The notes beneath the pieces are model-generated. The model saw only the letters and a list, made by a program, of their open reading frames with translations. It was not told the origin of the DNA and did no database searches. A program made the position numbers and the translations under genes. Shown piece after piece: positions 12,590-23,334 of a DNA stretch of 64,000 nt (the first letter of the stretch is position 1; each line of letters begins with the position of its first letter). The stretch comes from Pogostemon cablin (taxonomy: Eukaryota; Streptophyta; Magnoliopsida; Lamiales; Lamiaceae): contig CM043000.1 in NCBI GenBank assembly GCA_023678885.1, positions 21,622,729-21,686,728 of the forward strand, in the 5' to 3' direction.

Positions 12590-14540
12590 TAATTTTTATA
12601 ATGAGTAAAGATTAATCATCTTTATTACAAAGAGTAATCTAATTATTTATATAAAGTGATCTATATACAATTTAATTATTCACAAAATAAAATTACAGTC
12701 TCAAAGCAAAGAGTATTCCAATTAATTCAAAGAGTAATCTAATTATTTCTATAGAGTGATATATTGTATATACTTCAATTCTTCACTATACATAATTTCA
12801 TTTTCATAAAATCAGGGTCTCAAATGAAAGAGTAACGCAAATTATTTTAAAGAGTAACTCAATTAATAGAATAGAGTAACCTAAAAAATATTGACCAAAC
12901 AAAACAATATATAAATAAATTAGGGTCTCAAATGAAAGAGTAACCCAAATTATTATAAGAAGTAACTCAATTAATAGAAAATAGTAACCTAGAAAATGTT
13001 GACCAAATAAAACAATATATCAACAATCAGTGTCTCAAATGAAAGAATAACCCAAATTATTATAAAAAGTAACACAATTAATAAAAAATTGTAATCTAGA
13101 AAATGTTGACCAAACAAAACAATATATAAAAAATTAAGGTCACAACTGAAAGAAATATATAAACAAATTAAGGTCTCAAATGAAAGAGTAACCAAAATTA
13201 TTATAAAAATTAACCCAATTAATAGAAAATAGTAACCTAAAAAATATTGACCAAACAAAACAATATATAAACAAATAAACATAAAAAGTAATTTAAAAAT
13301 TTGTTAATAATAACTAAATTCACTATAAAGAATAATCCAATAATCAACAATAAAAATTTTAAAACAAAACTAAATTGGTAGAATAATCTAATTATTTTTA
13401 TAGATCTTTTTTTGCAATATGGGCACACCTTGGTTCTTTCATATACTCCCTCCATCCGCTAGATATGTCCACATTTTGTCATTTTGGGCGTCTGCACCAA
13501 AGGTCTATATTTCCCTTTTTAAACACATGGGACCCACACACATCACTAATACAATAAATAAATGGGACTCATACACCCTACTAATACAACTACCAACTAT
13601 ACATTAAATAATAATACTCCTTAATCCACGTGCAAAAAACAAATGTCCACCTTTCGGGCTGACGGAGGGAGTAAAAGAAAAGAGAGAGCATGCATATTGG
13701 AATAGTAATCTGATTTTTTTTATAAATTGCATATAATTTAGTTCTTTACAATACATCACTTTGATAATCATAATCTCAAATTAAATAGTAATCTGATTTT
13801 TTTTATAAAGAGTAACCTAATTAATTTCAAAAAGTAATATATCAAATGATTTTTTGTTGCTTCTTTTTAATAAAAAGTAAATAATGATCTAATTAATTAA
13901 TATAATTAATTTCAAAAAGTGATAAAACTAATTTCAAAGAGTAGTCTAATTATTTATTAGAATTACTATGAACTTAGCATACAATTTAATTATCATACAT
14001 ATATGACTTTATTTTCATAAACTAGAGTCTAAAATCAAAGAGTGCTCCTACTAATTCCAAAGAGTGATCCTATTAATTTTAAAGAGTAAGCCAATTAATA
14101 TTAAAAGAGTGATCTAATTAATTTTATAAAGTGATCTATCAATTTATAGATTACATACAATTTAATTTTTTGCAACACATAAAAATCTGAGTTTAAAATT
14201 ACTTCAATTCATTATAAAAAATAACTCATTTAATAGAAAAAAGTAACCTCCATTTTAAAAAAAATTAGAGTTTAATATCAAAGAGTAACCTAATTATTTA
14301 TAAAGAGTACAATTTTAAAGAGTAACCTATGCATTTTTAGAGTCAAGTCAAATAGTGATCCAATAAATTTAATAATTTAAGAGTGACCTAATTAATTACA
14401 AATAGTAACCTAATTAATTTTAAAGAGTAAAACATGCATATTCAAATTCTCAAGTCAAATAGTGATCCAATAAATTTAAAAGTGACCTAATTAATTTTAA
14501 AAGGTAACCTAATTAATTTTAAACTAATTAATTTTAAAGC
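12590..14540. repeat. Array of degenerate repeats, incl. ~108 bp tandem units
   Basis: The phrase rule 'agagtaacctaattaatt' (variants agtgatct, agtaatct) recurs dozens of times. Within 12780-13290 it is organised in longer units marked by gaccaaacaaaacaatatat near 12892, 13001, 13108 and 13249 (spacings about 109, 107 and 141). A MITE at 13444-13673 interrupts the array. The ORFs in this stretch are shadows of the repeats. No function is evident. Confidence 0.65.
13444..13673. mobile_element. Stowaway-like MITE inside the repeat array
   Basis: Left end TACTCCCTCCATCCGC, right end CTGACGGAGGGAGTA. It interrupts the repeat array and is therefore younger than it. The interior (atgtccac, aaatgtccac) continues the terminal symmetry. 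Confidence 0.7.
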
Positions 14541-14559
14541 AAAAGGGGATTTTGAATTA

Positions 14560-15302
14560 TGTCATCAGTTTTGATTTGATTTTTTTTTTCAATGCAAAGT
14601 TTTCATAAAATTTCATGACTCTGTTTTCCTCTCACACTTCCAGTGTACAGTATTCATTCCCTCTCACATAGCAGAACACTTGTTACCACCTATAGTGCCA
14701 TTTCTCTCTCTTGCTGCTACCCTCACCATTTTCCTGCTAAAATTTGATGTCCATTCAGCAAAAAAAAAAAAAAAAAATCTTCCTGCTAAACTTCCTTCTC
14801 TACCCAACTATGAGTATCTACTTTCTGCAACTCTCACTCTCCCACTCTCTCTCATCTCATACACAATTAACTATGCTTTCAAACCTTGTAGCAGGATCAA
14901 CAATTCACCATCTTCTTGTGAATCAATTTAAAAAAAAAACTGGCTGTATAAAAAATCTTGAACAAAAAATGAGATCAATTTCAAGAATGCAACTCTCTCC
15001 AACTTCTTCTTCACCCATTCTCTCTAACCCTCTTTTTTGTCTTCGGAAAACATCACCATCTTCCACGACGACGAAGATGACGACAACATTGTCCAACACT
15101 TATATCCCTCTTCCGCCCTCAAATTGTCTGCTTTAGTTTCAGAACCCTAATTTGCCAAATCCTCCACAAATCAACAAAAACAAGAGATTAATTTTAGTCA
15201 TCCTTTTACAATAGCACCGAGCAACATATTTTCTCTCAATTCAACACCTTCAATAGACAATCACATTCACTTATGATTCAATGGTTAATCAAGTTCATCA
15301 CA
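14560..15302. other. Mixed region flanking the lipocalin fragment
   Basis: Moderately GC-richer than the repeats to the left. ORFs 14680-14931 and 14744-15136 on the plus strand show no family signature. The block 14980-15160 looks like a captured gene leader (pyrimidine-rich, then a short frame), but its source is not recognised. Confidence 0.3.
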
Positions 15303-15421
15303 ATCGGATCCACGCCATCCTTGGGCTGATTTCTCGACGGAATCGAAGCAATTTTATACCATCTGCCCATGTACTCGTCTATATTCAGGCCCATCACCCC
15401 TTCCATCTCTTTGTCTGACAT
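15303..15421 (-). pseudogene. First-exon fragment of a temperature-induced lipocalin (TIL) gene
   Basis: From an ATG at 15421 the minus strand reads MSDKEMEGVMGLNIDEYM, then GRWYKIASIPSRNQPKDG. This matches the N-terminus of plant temperature-induced lipocalins, including the lipocalin GxW signature (GRW) and the following ASxPSRxQPK block. Similarity stops at about residue 40 and the frame runs to a stop a few codons later; no further exons lie downstream on the minus strand. TIL proteins are about 180 aa membrane-associated lipocalins acting in heat, cold and oxidative tolerance. The sequence just upstream (15422-15680) looks like a normal leader. This is therefore a 5' gene fragment, not a gene. 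Confidence 0.72.
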
Positions 15422-15699
15422 TTTTAGGCTAATCAGAAATCTCGGGAATTATGAGATTTGGGGAGTTGTGTGTCTAATTTTGGAGAAGATTTCTTCCATG
15501 TTCTCTCTGGGGGTCTCTGCTTTCTTGACGAAGGGTTTAGGATCGATCGGGAATTTCGGGACAACGTGGGCATGACAGATTAGAGATGGAGAGGCAGGAC
15601 ACAGAGAGAAAGAAGAAAGAGAAAAGAAGGAGCCGAGAGACATTGAGAGAGAAAGAGAGAAGGAGGACGCGAGACTCAATCTGTCAACCTATTTAACTT

Positions 15700-16566
15700 T
15701 TTTTACCCATATTTAATAAAAGAATCCGGTTGTACCATTTTATAAAAAAAAGACGGGCCTATTCTAGTCATTGCCATTAATTTAATTATAAACATATAAA
15801 TGTATTTTAAATTATTAAATAAAATAAAATACACCCCATAACCGGTCATATATTACCGAAAATATAAAGTGTGTTAAAAGTATAATAAAATACTGATGCT
15901 TTAAAATTACCTGAACAGGACACAAGATTTGCCTAACATTTTGGGTTAATATTTGTATTTATCTTTAGTTTTGTTATCTTCACCCTTATGATGGTATTGC
16001 CACCCCCAGATATAGAAGATAGAAACTAGAAAGTACGTGGATCACACGGAAAGGCGTGGACTATCCAAACAAATTCATCGTACTTAAAAAGTGAGTTAAA
16101 ACCACATGTTCTCTTTTTACAAAATTCCTTTTTCTTCTTCAAAAATGAAGCATCCCAATACGAACCTCCCATCATCACTCACTACCTCAAGAATTTGGTT
16201 AATTGAACAAACTATTTTTAAAAAATTATTTTTTCATTAAAATTTTAATTAATAATAGTTGGGTATTAAACATACCAAATCTTTTTTAAATAAAATAAAA
16301 TAAAAATTTGTGTGATACTGTTTTATAAGCGTTAAAATATCTCACCATCATCACACGAGACTACATAAAAATAATTGGAATTTTTTCAATAGCAAGAGTT
16401 AGTATTTTGTACATCCTGCATACGTATATTTTTCTTATTTCGTTTTTCATTTTCTATTTTTAATTACTGAAATACAGAACAAAGGATGGCGTACAATAAT
16501 TTAATTGAGGAAAAGACCAACTTTTGAAGTCCCTCAAGAAGCATATATTCAAATATTGTCACCAAA
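15700..16566. other. AT-rich intergenic DNA downstream of NPF-B
   Basis: No coding signal. It should contain the 3' UTR of NPF-B close to 16566; nothing else was recognised. Confidence 0.45.
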
Positions 16567-18585
16567 TTAAACTACATGTTTTTGAGAATGATCAATCTTC
16601 TCCATACCAACATCCTTGGAACTACCTTCACTAGTCTTATACTTGTACCACTTTGCAATCACCAAAAAATACCCCAAATTCACAAACTGCAAACCAGCAA
16701 CCAAGTAATAACAATAATCTAACCTCCCTTGATTCAAATCTTCAGCCAACCAATTCTTGTTTTCACCCTGTTGAGTCAACCCATGAACAACAGATATCAA
16801 GAAACTATTCAAATAACTTCCCATGGCAATACCCAAGAACAAAAACGAGCCCGCGAAGCTCCTCATATTCTCAGGAAACTGCTTGTAGTAAAACTCCACC
16901 TGACCTATAATAATGAACGACTCTGTGATACCCTGTAGCACTAGCTGAGGTATCAGCCAGTTGCCCGACATAGACGAGATCGCCCCCTTGTGAGGGGCGA
17001 TCCCTAACGTCGGGCGAGTGAGAGCTACGGCTCTCCTGTGACTCTCCACAACACCTGAGAGCAACATTGTAAGCATTGCAAGAACCACACCTATCCCCAT
17101 TCTCTGAAGCATTGTGATCCCTCCTTCCTTTCCGGTTATTCGTCTGAGGAACGGAACGAGTATCCGGTCGTATACTACGATCCATACTGTGAGGCTGATC
17201 ATGGCGAACACAATGTAGGATGCAGCAGGAATCTGGAAACTTCCACGGCTTAATCGCCTGTCGGATTGAATGGCCTGGAATACGACGTAGTTTTGTGATT
17301 GTGATAATGAAATGAAGTATATCATCCCAGTAATCCAAATGGGAACCACTTTAACCACGCATTTGATCTCTTCGACTTGCTGCACGCTACGAAGGTTCCA
17401 TGGATTCGCAGCTGATCCATCTGGTTTTACCTCGTCTTCTGGTGTCAAGACTGCTGCTTTGTTCAAAAACCTGCACACGAATGTCTTTAAAAGGTTGCCA
17501 AGAATACATTACATCATTACATGTGTTGAACAATTAGTTAACTAACCTTAGCTGATCAGTGTAAGCAAGTTTAGAGTTGACAGAATAAGAAGGGAAGTGA
17601 TTAAACAGAGAGTTCCAAGGTTCATCAGGCAACTGAAGCTTTCTTTTCTTGAAAGCAACAACCAGTGTTTGAACCACACTAGTCAGGGGGCTCCCCTGAG
17701 GTTTAACCACGACATAAATCCTCGTACCGATGAAGAAAAACACGCAAGAAAGGAACATCATGAAGGTGGGGATGGCTAATCCGATGGCCCAATTGATGTT
17801 AGATTGCACGTAGACTATAATTGTCAGTGATACCATCATGGCGAAGGTGAAGGTGAAGTAGTACCAATTGAAGAAACTATCTATACCCCTTTTGCCAGAT
17901 GCTGTATTGGGATTAAACTGATCAGCTCCAAATGCTAAATTACATGGCCTAATTCCACTAGCACCCACTACAAGAAATGCAAACGCAGTGTACAAGAAAG
18001 TCAGCTGCCCTGCCGAAGGACCAACGCATTCTGAATCTGGTCCACAATGTGTTGGATGTAATCTTCGAAACACTGCTGTTAGAGTTAATACAAGCATCCC
18101 CTGAAACAATCGAAGGTCACAAGTTCAAGAATCAAGATTATTTGCTGAAAGAAGATGGTGGGGGGGTTTAAGTACCAGGAAAGATGATATGGAGGCAATC
18201 CCAAGAGTCTTGTACCGACCAAGATAAGTGTCTGAGAGAAAAGCACCTAACAATGTCCCAAAATTGCAGGTGCCATTGAAGATGTTGATTACATTTGTAG
18301 CTGTAATTGACTTCATGTTGAACACTGTTGTAAGATAAACTAATAGATTCGTGGATGTCCCAATTGTTCCAAGCTTCTCAAACGTCTCATTACCTGCCAG
18401 AAATAGTTCAATTTCAACAATCTTGAAGAAACAAATAAACCTTTCTTGGTACCGCCATACATGGCTACAAAACTACGTCGTTTAAAGACAAGTGGGGTTG
18501 GAGATTTACCTATTACAAAGGGCATAGCTATCACCCCTCTGTAATTCGGTTCTTTTTTAGTTGCTGGATCATCACTTTTCGCCAT
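16567..18585 (-). CDS. NRT1/PTR (NPF) family transporter, NPF2-like (NPF-B)
   Basis: Minus-strand exons 18585-18510, 18393-18176, 18100-17547 and 17470-16567 join through GT-AG introns into 1752 nt, 583 aa. Exons 2 and 3 are exactly as long as in NPF-A (218 and 554 nt), showing common descent. Start: ATG at 18585 (MAKSDDPATKKEPNYRG); the upstream in-frame TTG at 18618 is not a eukaryotic start. Motifs: GNETFEKLGTIG (ExxEK), GIRPCNLAFGADQFNP, an FLNKAAVLTPED junction at exons 3/4, and FYYKQFPENMRS near the C-terminus. Expected 12-helix membrane carrier with a cytosolic loop between helices 6 and 7. It resembles the NPF2.9-2.11 group; substrate (nitrate, glucosinolate or other glycoside) unknown. 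No lesion seen. A TATA-like element lies about 100 bp upstream. Confidence 0.9.
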
Positions 18586-18686
18586 TTTCTTACAGCAAGC
18601 TGATAGGCTTCGGACCAATCTGCAGTTTAATGATGCTTATCTCTCTAGCTGTAAGCTTGCTTGATTAGTAAATAAGGGTGTAGGGA

Positions 18687-18695
18687 TATTTATAG
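18687..18695 (-). promoter_or_regulatory. Candidate TATA box of NPF-B
   Basis: Minus strand reads CTATAAATA about 100 bp upstream of the NPF-B ATG, a suitable distance for a plant core promoter with a short 5' UTR. Confidence 0.5.
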
Positions 18696-19501
18696 AATGT
18701 ATGATATGATCGATAATAATGAAGGATATCAATACTTTCTTGACTTCCTCTCTCATTGGTGCTTCATCATTACTGGTCTGAAATTCAATGATGTATGATG
18801 TTAGAGATAATAGTTGGCCACAATATTTTGTTTAATAAGAAGATAATCTTTTACTTGAGTACGACTCCTGACTCCATTTTTGTTGTATATATATCAAGAA
18901 CAAGTTGTAAATCAAATTCTCTCTACTTTTTAGTTTTAACCGACTTATTTTTTTCTCTTATTTATTTATTTATTTTGGCAAATTATTATCATTTCAGTTT
19001 CTACATGGGCCATTGGGTTTCTTAAGTTGTCATGTTCTCACTCCACTTTGTATGAACAAGAATACAAAATACATACATGTTATACTATATGGGAATACAT
19101 ACAACAGATATACATGTTAAAAGAAATGAAATAAAAAATTGCTTAATGTATTATGAGGGTTGTCTGTATTATCTCAACAAATGTTTTGTCCTCTCTCTAG
19201 AAGTGTGTGCTGAGAGTGTAGAAATTGCTGCAAAGAGTGGTGTAACTTGAACACCCAAAGTAAATATTTTACTCCATTTAAACCTACAATTCCTGATCTT
19301 GTCTGAATTAAGAATTATTGGCATCCGATTCTTACAAATTAAGAACAAGTGAAACTTGATTTTGAGACGAGGTGAAGCGTAGAGTAACCATCTTTATATG
19401 AAAAAAGATATAAATGATTTGTATTCATGGGTCTTAATTCAAACACATAATTATCTACTTTATAAAAAGGAGATTCGGGCATTATTTATTTTGGAGAAGA
19501 G

Positions 19502-19503
<2 letters not shown>

Positions 19504-19556
<53 letters not shown>
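19504..19556. repeat. (TA)n microsatellite
   Basis: About 26 uninterrupted AT dinucleotides. Confidence 0.95.
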
Positions 19557-19559
<3 letters not shown>

Positions 19560-19927
19560 GATAAAATAAAAATGAATTGGCATGACAGAAGTACATATAC
19601 ACCATGTATATTAGAATTGTTCCTAATCTCCTATGTCAAATTAAATATTGGTTTATTTTCTTAAAAACACATTAATGAATGTGTTTTTGGTTTAGGATTA
19701 TTATTATTATTATTTAAAGAATGTCTAATTTGGCTTCTCTTACAAGGAAAACGTTTAGCGCCATGGATGTAGTATTATTTATTTATTAATATTATTATAA
19801 AAAATACAAATTTTGAGATTTATATTTTTTTATTAATATTTTAAAAATTACTTTTAAAAAAAAATTATGCATGGAGTATCATATAAAAAGGTTGGTAATT
19901 GAATTTGTTATTCATAAATTATCATAC

Positions 19928-20049
19928 CTAGAGTTAGGTATATCATGAATATTACCATCAACATACCTTTTTATAGATCTAGAACATTCTAGAGTTAGGT
20001 ATATCATGAATCTTACCATCAACATACCTTTTTATAGATCTAGAACATT
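19928..20049 (+). repeat. 61 bp tandem duplication
   Basis: Two adjacent, nearly identical units starting ctagagttaggtatatcatg and ending tagatctagaacatt. They differ at a single base (gaatatt versus gaatctt), so the duplication is recent. Confidence 0.85.
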
Positions 20050-21637
20050 CGTAACTAACTATATAGGCAGCAAAGATTTTTTTTTTCTCTTTCAATATAG
20101 ATTAAATTTAACATCAAATCTAGCCTTATATTTTAAGATGTTAATTCATCTCCGTACTCCTTCGAAGTAGTAATCACATTTTTTATGTTCAAATAGTTAA
20201 TTCATAAATTTATCCATTGATCATTTACGGTCTAAACTTTGTATATGAATTATTAGATTTTTTTTTTCATCTAATTATTTTGTATAACAAGTGATAGATA
20301 TGAATGTATGGTTGTTAATTAATCTCCTAATTATATATCGACATGATTTTTGTCACATCAAATTGATGGGTTCACATATAGTTATTTTATAGAATATCGC
20401 ACATGGAACAACTTCAATCAACCACACTTTATACAAATAAAAATTTCCACTATTGAAAGTTACGTGTATTTCAAGTGTTGTGTTATCAATTTGTTTTAAA
20501 ATTTCTTCTAACAATTTTGTTTTGGTTTCTACTTCCGAAAGTTGGGAAAATTCTCCATACGCGGGCTAATTAGCGTGAAACTTGAGCACCTAATTTCAGT
20601 GTTTTCTCCATTTTTTTTTAATTTTTTATTTTACTTCATTTTAATGTTATTGCAATTTGCATGTTTTAGATGTACGGATGTTAAAAAAAAATATTAATAA
20701 AAATATGGGTGACACCGTTTCATGAAATGACTTTTATGAGATATATATCAAAAGTGATAACTTATAATATAAGGAAAAGTATCTGATAGATGAAAAATGA
20801 TAATTGTGCTGTAACCCATGATTTCATGAACAATTTATGATATATAAATAAAAAGTAATAACATTTTAAAAGAAAAATAATAATATCTTTAATAAAATTG
20901 ATAATTAATTACGAAAGCATAAATAATCTCAACAGAAACGATCTCCACAATACTAATTAATTTTCTTTTAATACATATTTTATGTTTCTTAAATAAAAAT
21001 TTTAACACTAAATATAAATATATATTTAAAATGTCATTATTTTTTTTATATTTGAAATAGTAGTTAATTAAAAAAGTTAGAAAAAAATTATACTACTTTA
21101 AGGTTTAATTAATTATTACTAACTGTTAATTAATCAGAGAGATACTATTTTTTCAGGAGTTAATTTATCATAAATAAGAGTTAATATTATTTTTTTATAC
21201 AAAAGAATAATTGTTTGTTATATAAGGTTTAGGGTTTAAGATTAAATTAAGTTTTTTATTTTTATTTTTTAAGATTAATACACGTGAAACTGAGTGTATT
21301 TATGACAAACTCTTTTAAGAGCAATAGTAAATTAGATAAGAATTTGTTTTACATAATTTATCAATTCTAGTCATAATTATTTTTTGATAATTTGGTACAC
21401 AAATGTTTAACCTAATTAATCAACCACAAATAATGATTTGATGTTCCATTATTAGATAATCAAATTGCAATGAATGGTTTTTGGATTGATACTGAAAATG
21501 TTGGTTAAATAAGTAAGACCATTTCGCACGAGCTCGCAGTATAAGACTTTGGACAGATAATGACATAATAGTAACGGTATCACATTGACCACAGATGATG
21601 AAATATAATTTAATCCTCAACTAATTTGTAACACATG

Positions 21638-23334
21638 TAGGGGTGTGCGGATCGGGATTAAGTACGAATTTTTAAAAAATTCGTATCGAAATTCGGATCG
21701 AATTTTTTTAAGAAAAAATCCGATATTGAATCCATACCGAAATTCGGTTCGGTTCGGAACAAATTTTCGGGAAAACAGATTTTGATGGTGCGGAGCGAAT
21801 CAGATCCGATTTTTCATGAGAAACGGAGTTTTGCACAAATAAATACTTAGAAAAATATCATTTAAATAAAAAAACTAAATTTCTCATATCCAAATGAGAA
21901 TCAACGCACAACCAAAATAATCATTAAATAAATTCGAAGTTTTAATATAATCATAAAAGTGGTGTAAATTAAAATTTAATAATGTTAAATTTTTATTATT
22001 AAAAAATAATTAATATATATTTACATTACGTAAAATATAATAATTATACATATTTTTTTAATAAAATGTAATAATACTTTAAAAAGTAAGAAAATACTTC
22101 TGTAATATTGCTTCGCAGTTCACATTAAGAGTTTCATGAGGCATATAAGAAGAGATATTATTTGAATAAAAAGTTATACTCGAATTGATGATAAGTGAGA
22201 GTGGTGCATTGCATTATTTCATAAATAATTCATATTATAAATAAAAATGATAAACTTTTAATGAAAAGTGATAATATATTTAATAAAAATAGATAATTAT
22301 TTAAAAAACTGTAAAATAGTCTTACATAAGACGACCTCATGTATTGCCCTAAAAAATAATAGTACTAAGATAAAGAAAATTGATAATTTTAGATTTTTTT
22401 AAACCTTTAACTTTAAATTTAAAGTGTATTTCAATTAAGTTTTATAACAATATTTTAGACACAAATATGGATTATCATTTATTTTTTGTATTTTATCTTC
22501 ATTAAATAAATATAAAATATAATAATTATTTATTAAGTTTACGACTGAATTTAGACTTTAGAAATACCATTTAATTTATTCATTATGTTCTCTGAAATAA
22601 TATTTTGAACTTTTAACATATTATTTTATTTATTTTTCATTTTTTTAGAAATTTATTTTACTTTATGAAATGTATATTTTCTAATATATAGTAATAAATA
22701 AATATTTAGAGTATATCTAAATTATTATATGTAATTATATTATAACTAATTTTAATTTATTAATTATGATTACATTATAATAAGTAGAGTAAAATTAATT
22801 AATTCATGACATATAAAGTATAAACTATACTCCATCCGTCCCGTTTCAATGTTTACGTTAGCTTTTTGCACGTTGATGAAGGAGTATAATATTTTAATAG
22901 ATAGTGGGTGGAAAAATATAATATTTAATGTAAAGTTGGTAGGTGTATTAGTGTTGGATGATATATTAATTGTTTTAGGTGAGTCCCATATTTCAAAAAG
23001 GAAAACGTAAATATTGAAATGAGACGCGCAAAATAGAAACGTAAACATTGAAACGAGACGGAGGGAGTAAATAATAAGATAAATATATTATATATAATTT
23101 TAATGCATAATTTAAATTCGATTTTTCGGTACGGTTCGTACGGTACGGTACAGTTCGGTTATATCCAATATTTGGTATGAGAAAACGTGAAATATTCAAA
23201 TTCGTACCAAACGAAAAATCGGTTAGGTTTGGTTCGGAAAAGGCCAAAAAGTAAACGGTTTTTTTTGGTTCGGGATTAATTCGGTGTTGTTTCGGTAAGG
23301 TTTCGGTTAAATCCAATATCCATGCACACCCCTA
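21638..23334. mobile_element. Non-autonomous TIR element with nested MITE
   Basis: Left end TAGGGGTGTGCGGATCGGG and right end ...ATGCACACCCCTA are inverted repeats, and both flanks carry CATG directly next to the element. Subterminal segments at both ends are rich in cggtt/aaccg and gaattcgg words (also inverted). A Stowaway-like MITE is nested at 22828-23068. The termini resemble hAT-type ends, but an 8 bp TSD is not visible. Confidence 0.55.
22828..23068. mobile_element. Stowaway-like MITE (nested)
   Basis: Left TACTCCATCCGTCCCGTTTC, right GAAACGAGACGGAGGGAGTA: inverted over about 35 bp including caatgtttacgtt. Confidence 0.75.

Larger units (their letters stand above)
18700..21637. other. 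Gene-free region with microsatellite and short duplications
   Basis: AT-rich DNA without family-recognisable ORFs. Holds a TA microsatellite and a 61 bp tandem duplication (listed separately) and, at about 20700-20950, DNA resembling the MITE family that also interrupts NPF-C (caaaagtgataac, ataaataaaaagtaataac). Confidence 0.45.

Noticed and set aside
12989..13455. Two hydrophobic minus ORFs with repeated FGQYFLGYYFLL-like text
   Set aside because: Products of the ~108 bp repeat array, not a gene.
15449..15679. 76 aa minus ORF upstream of the lipocalin fragment
   Set aside because: Ser/Leu-rich translation of a pyrimidine-rich leader; no domain and a different frame from the lipocalin start.
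16871..17338. 155 aa minus ORF inside NPF-B
   Set aside because: Out-of-frame shadow of exon 4, whose own frame carries the conserved NPF sequence.
18586..18618. Longer NPF-B start at 18618 giving MVRSLSACCKK
   Set aside because: The codon there is TTG; the first ATG in frame is 18585.
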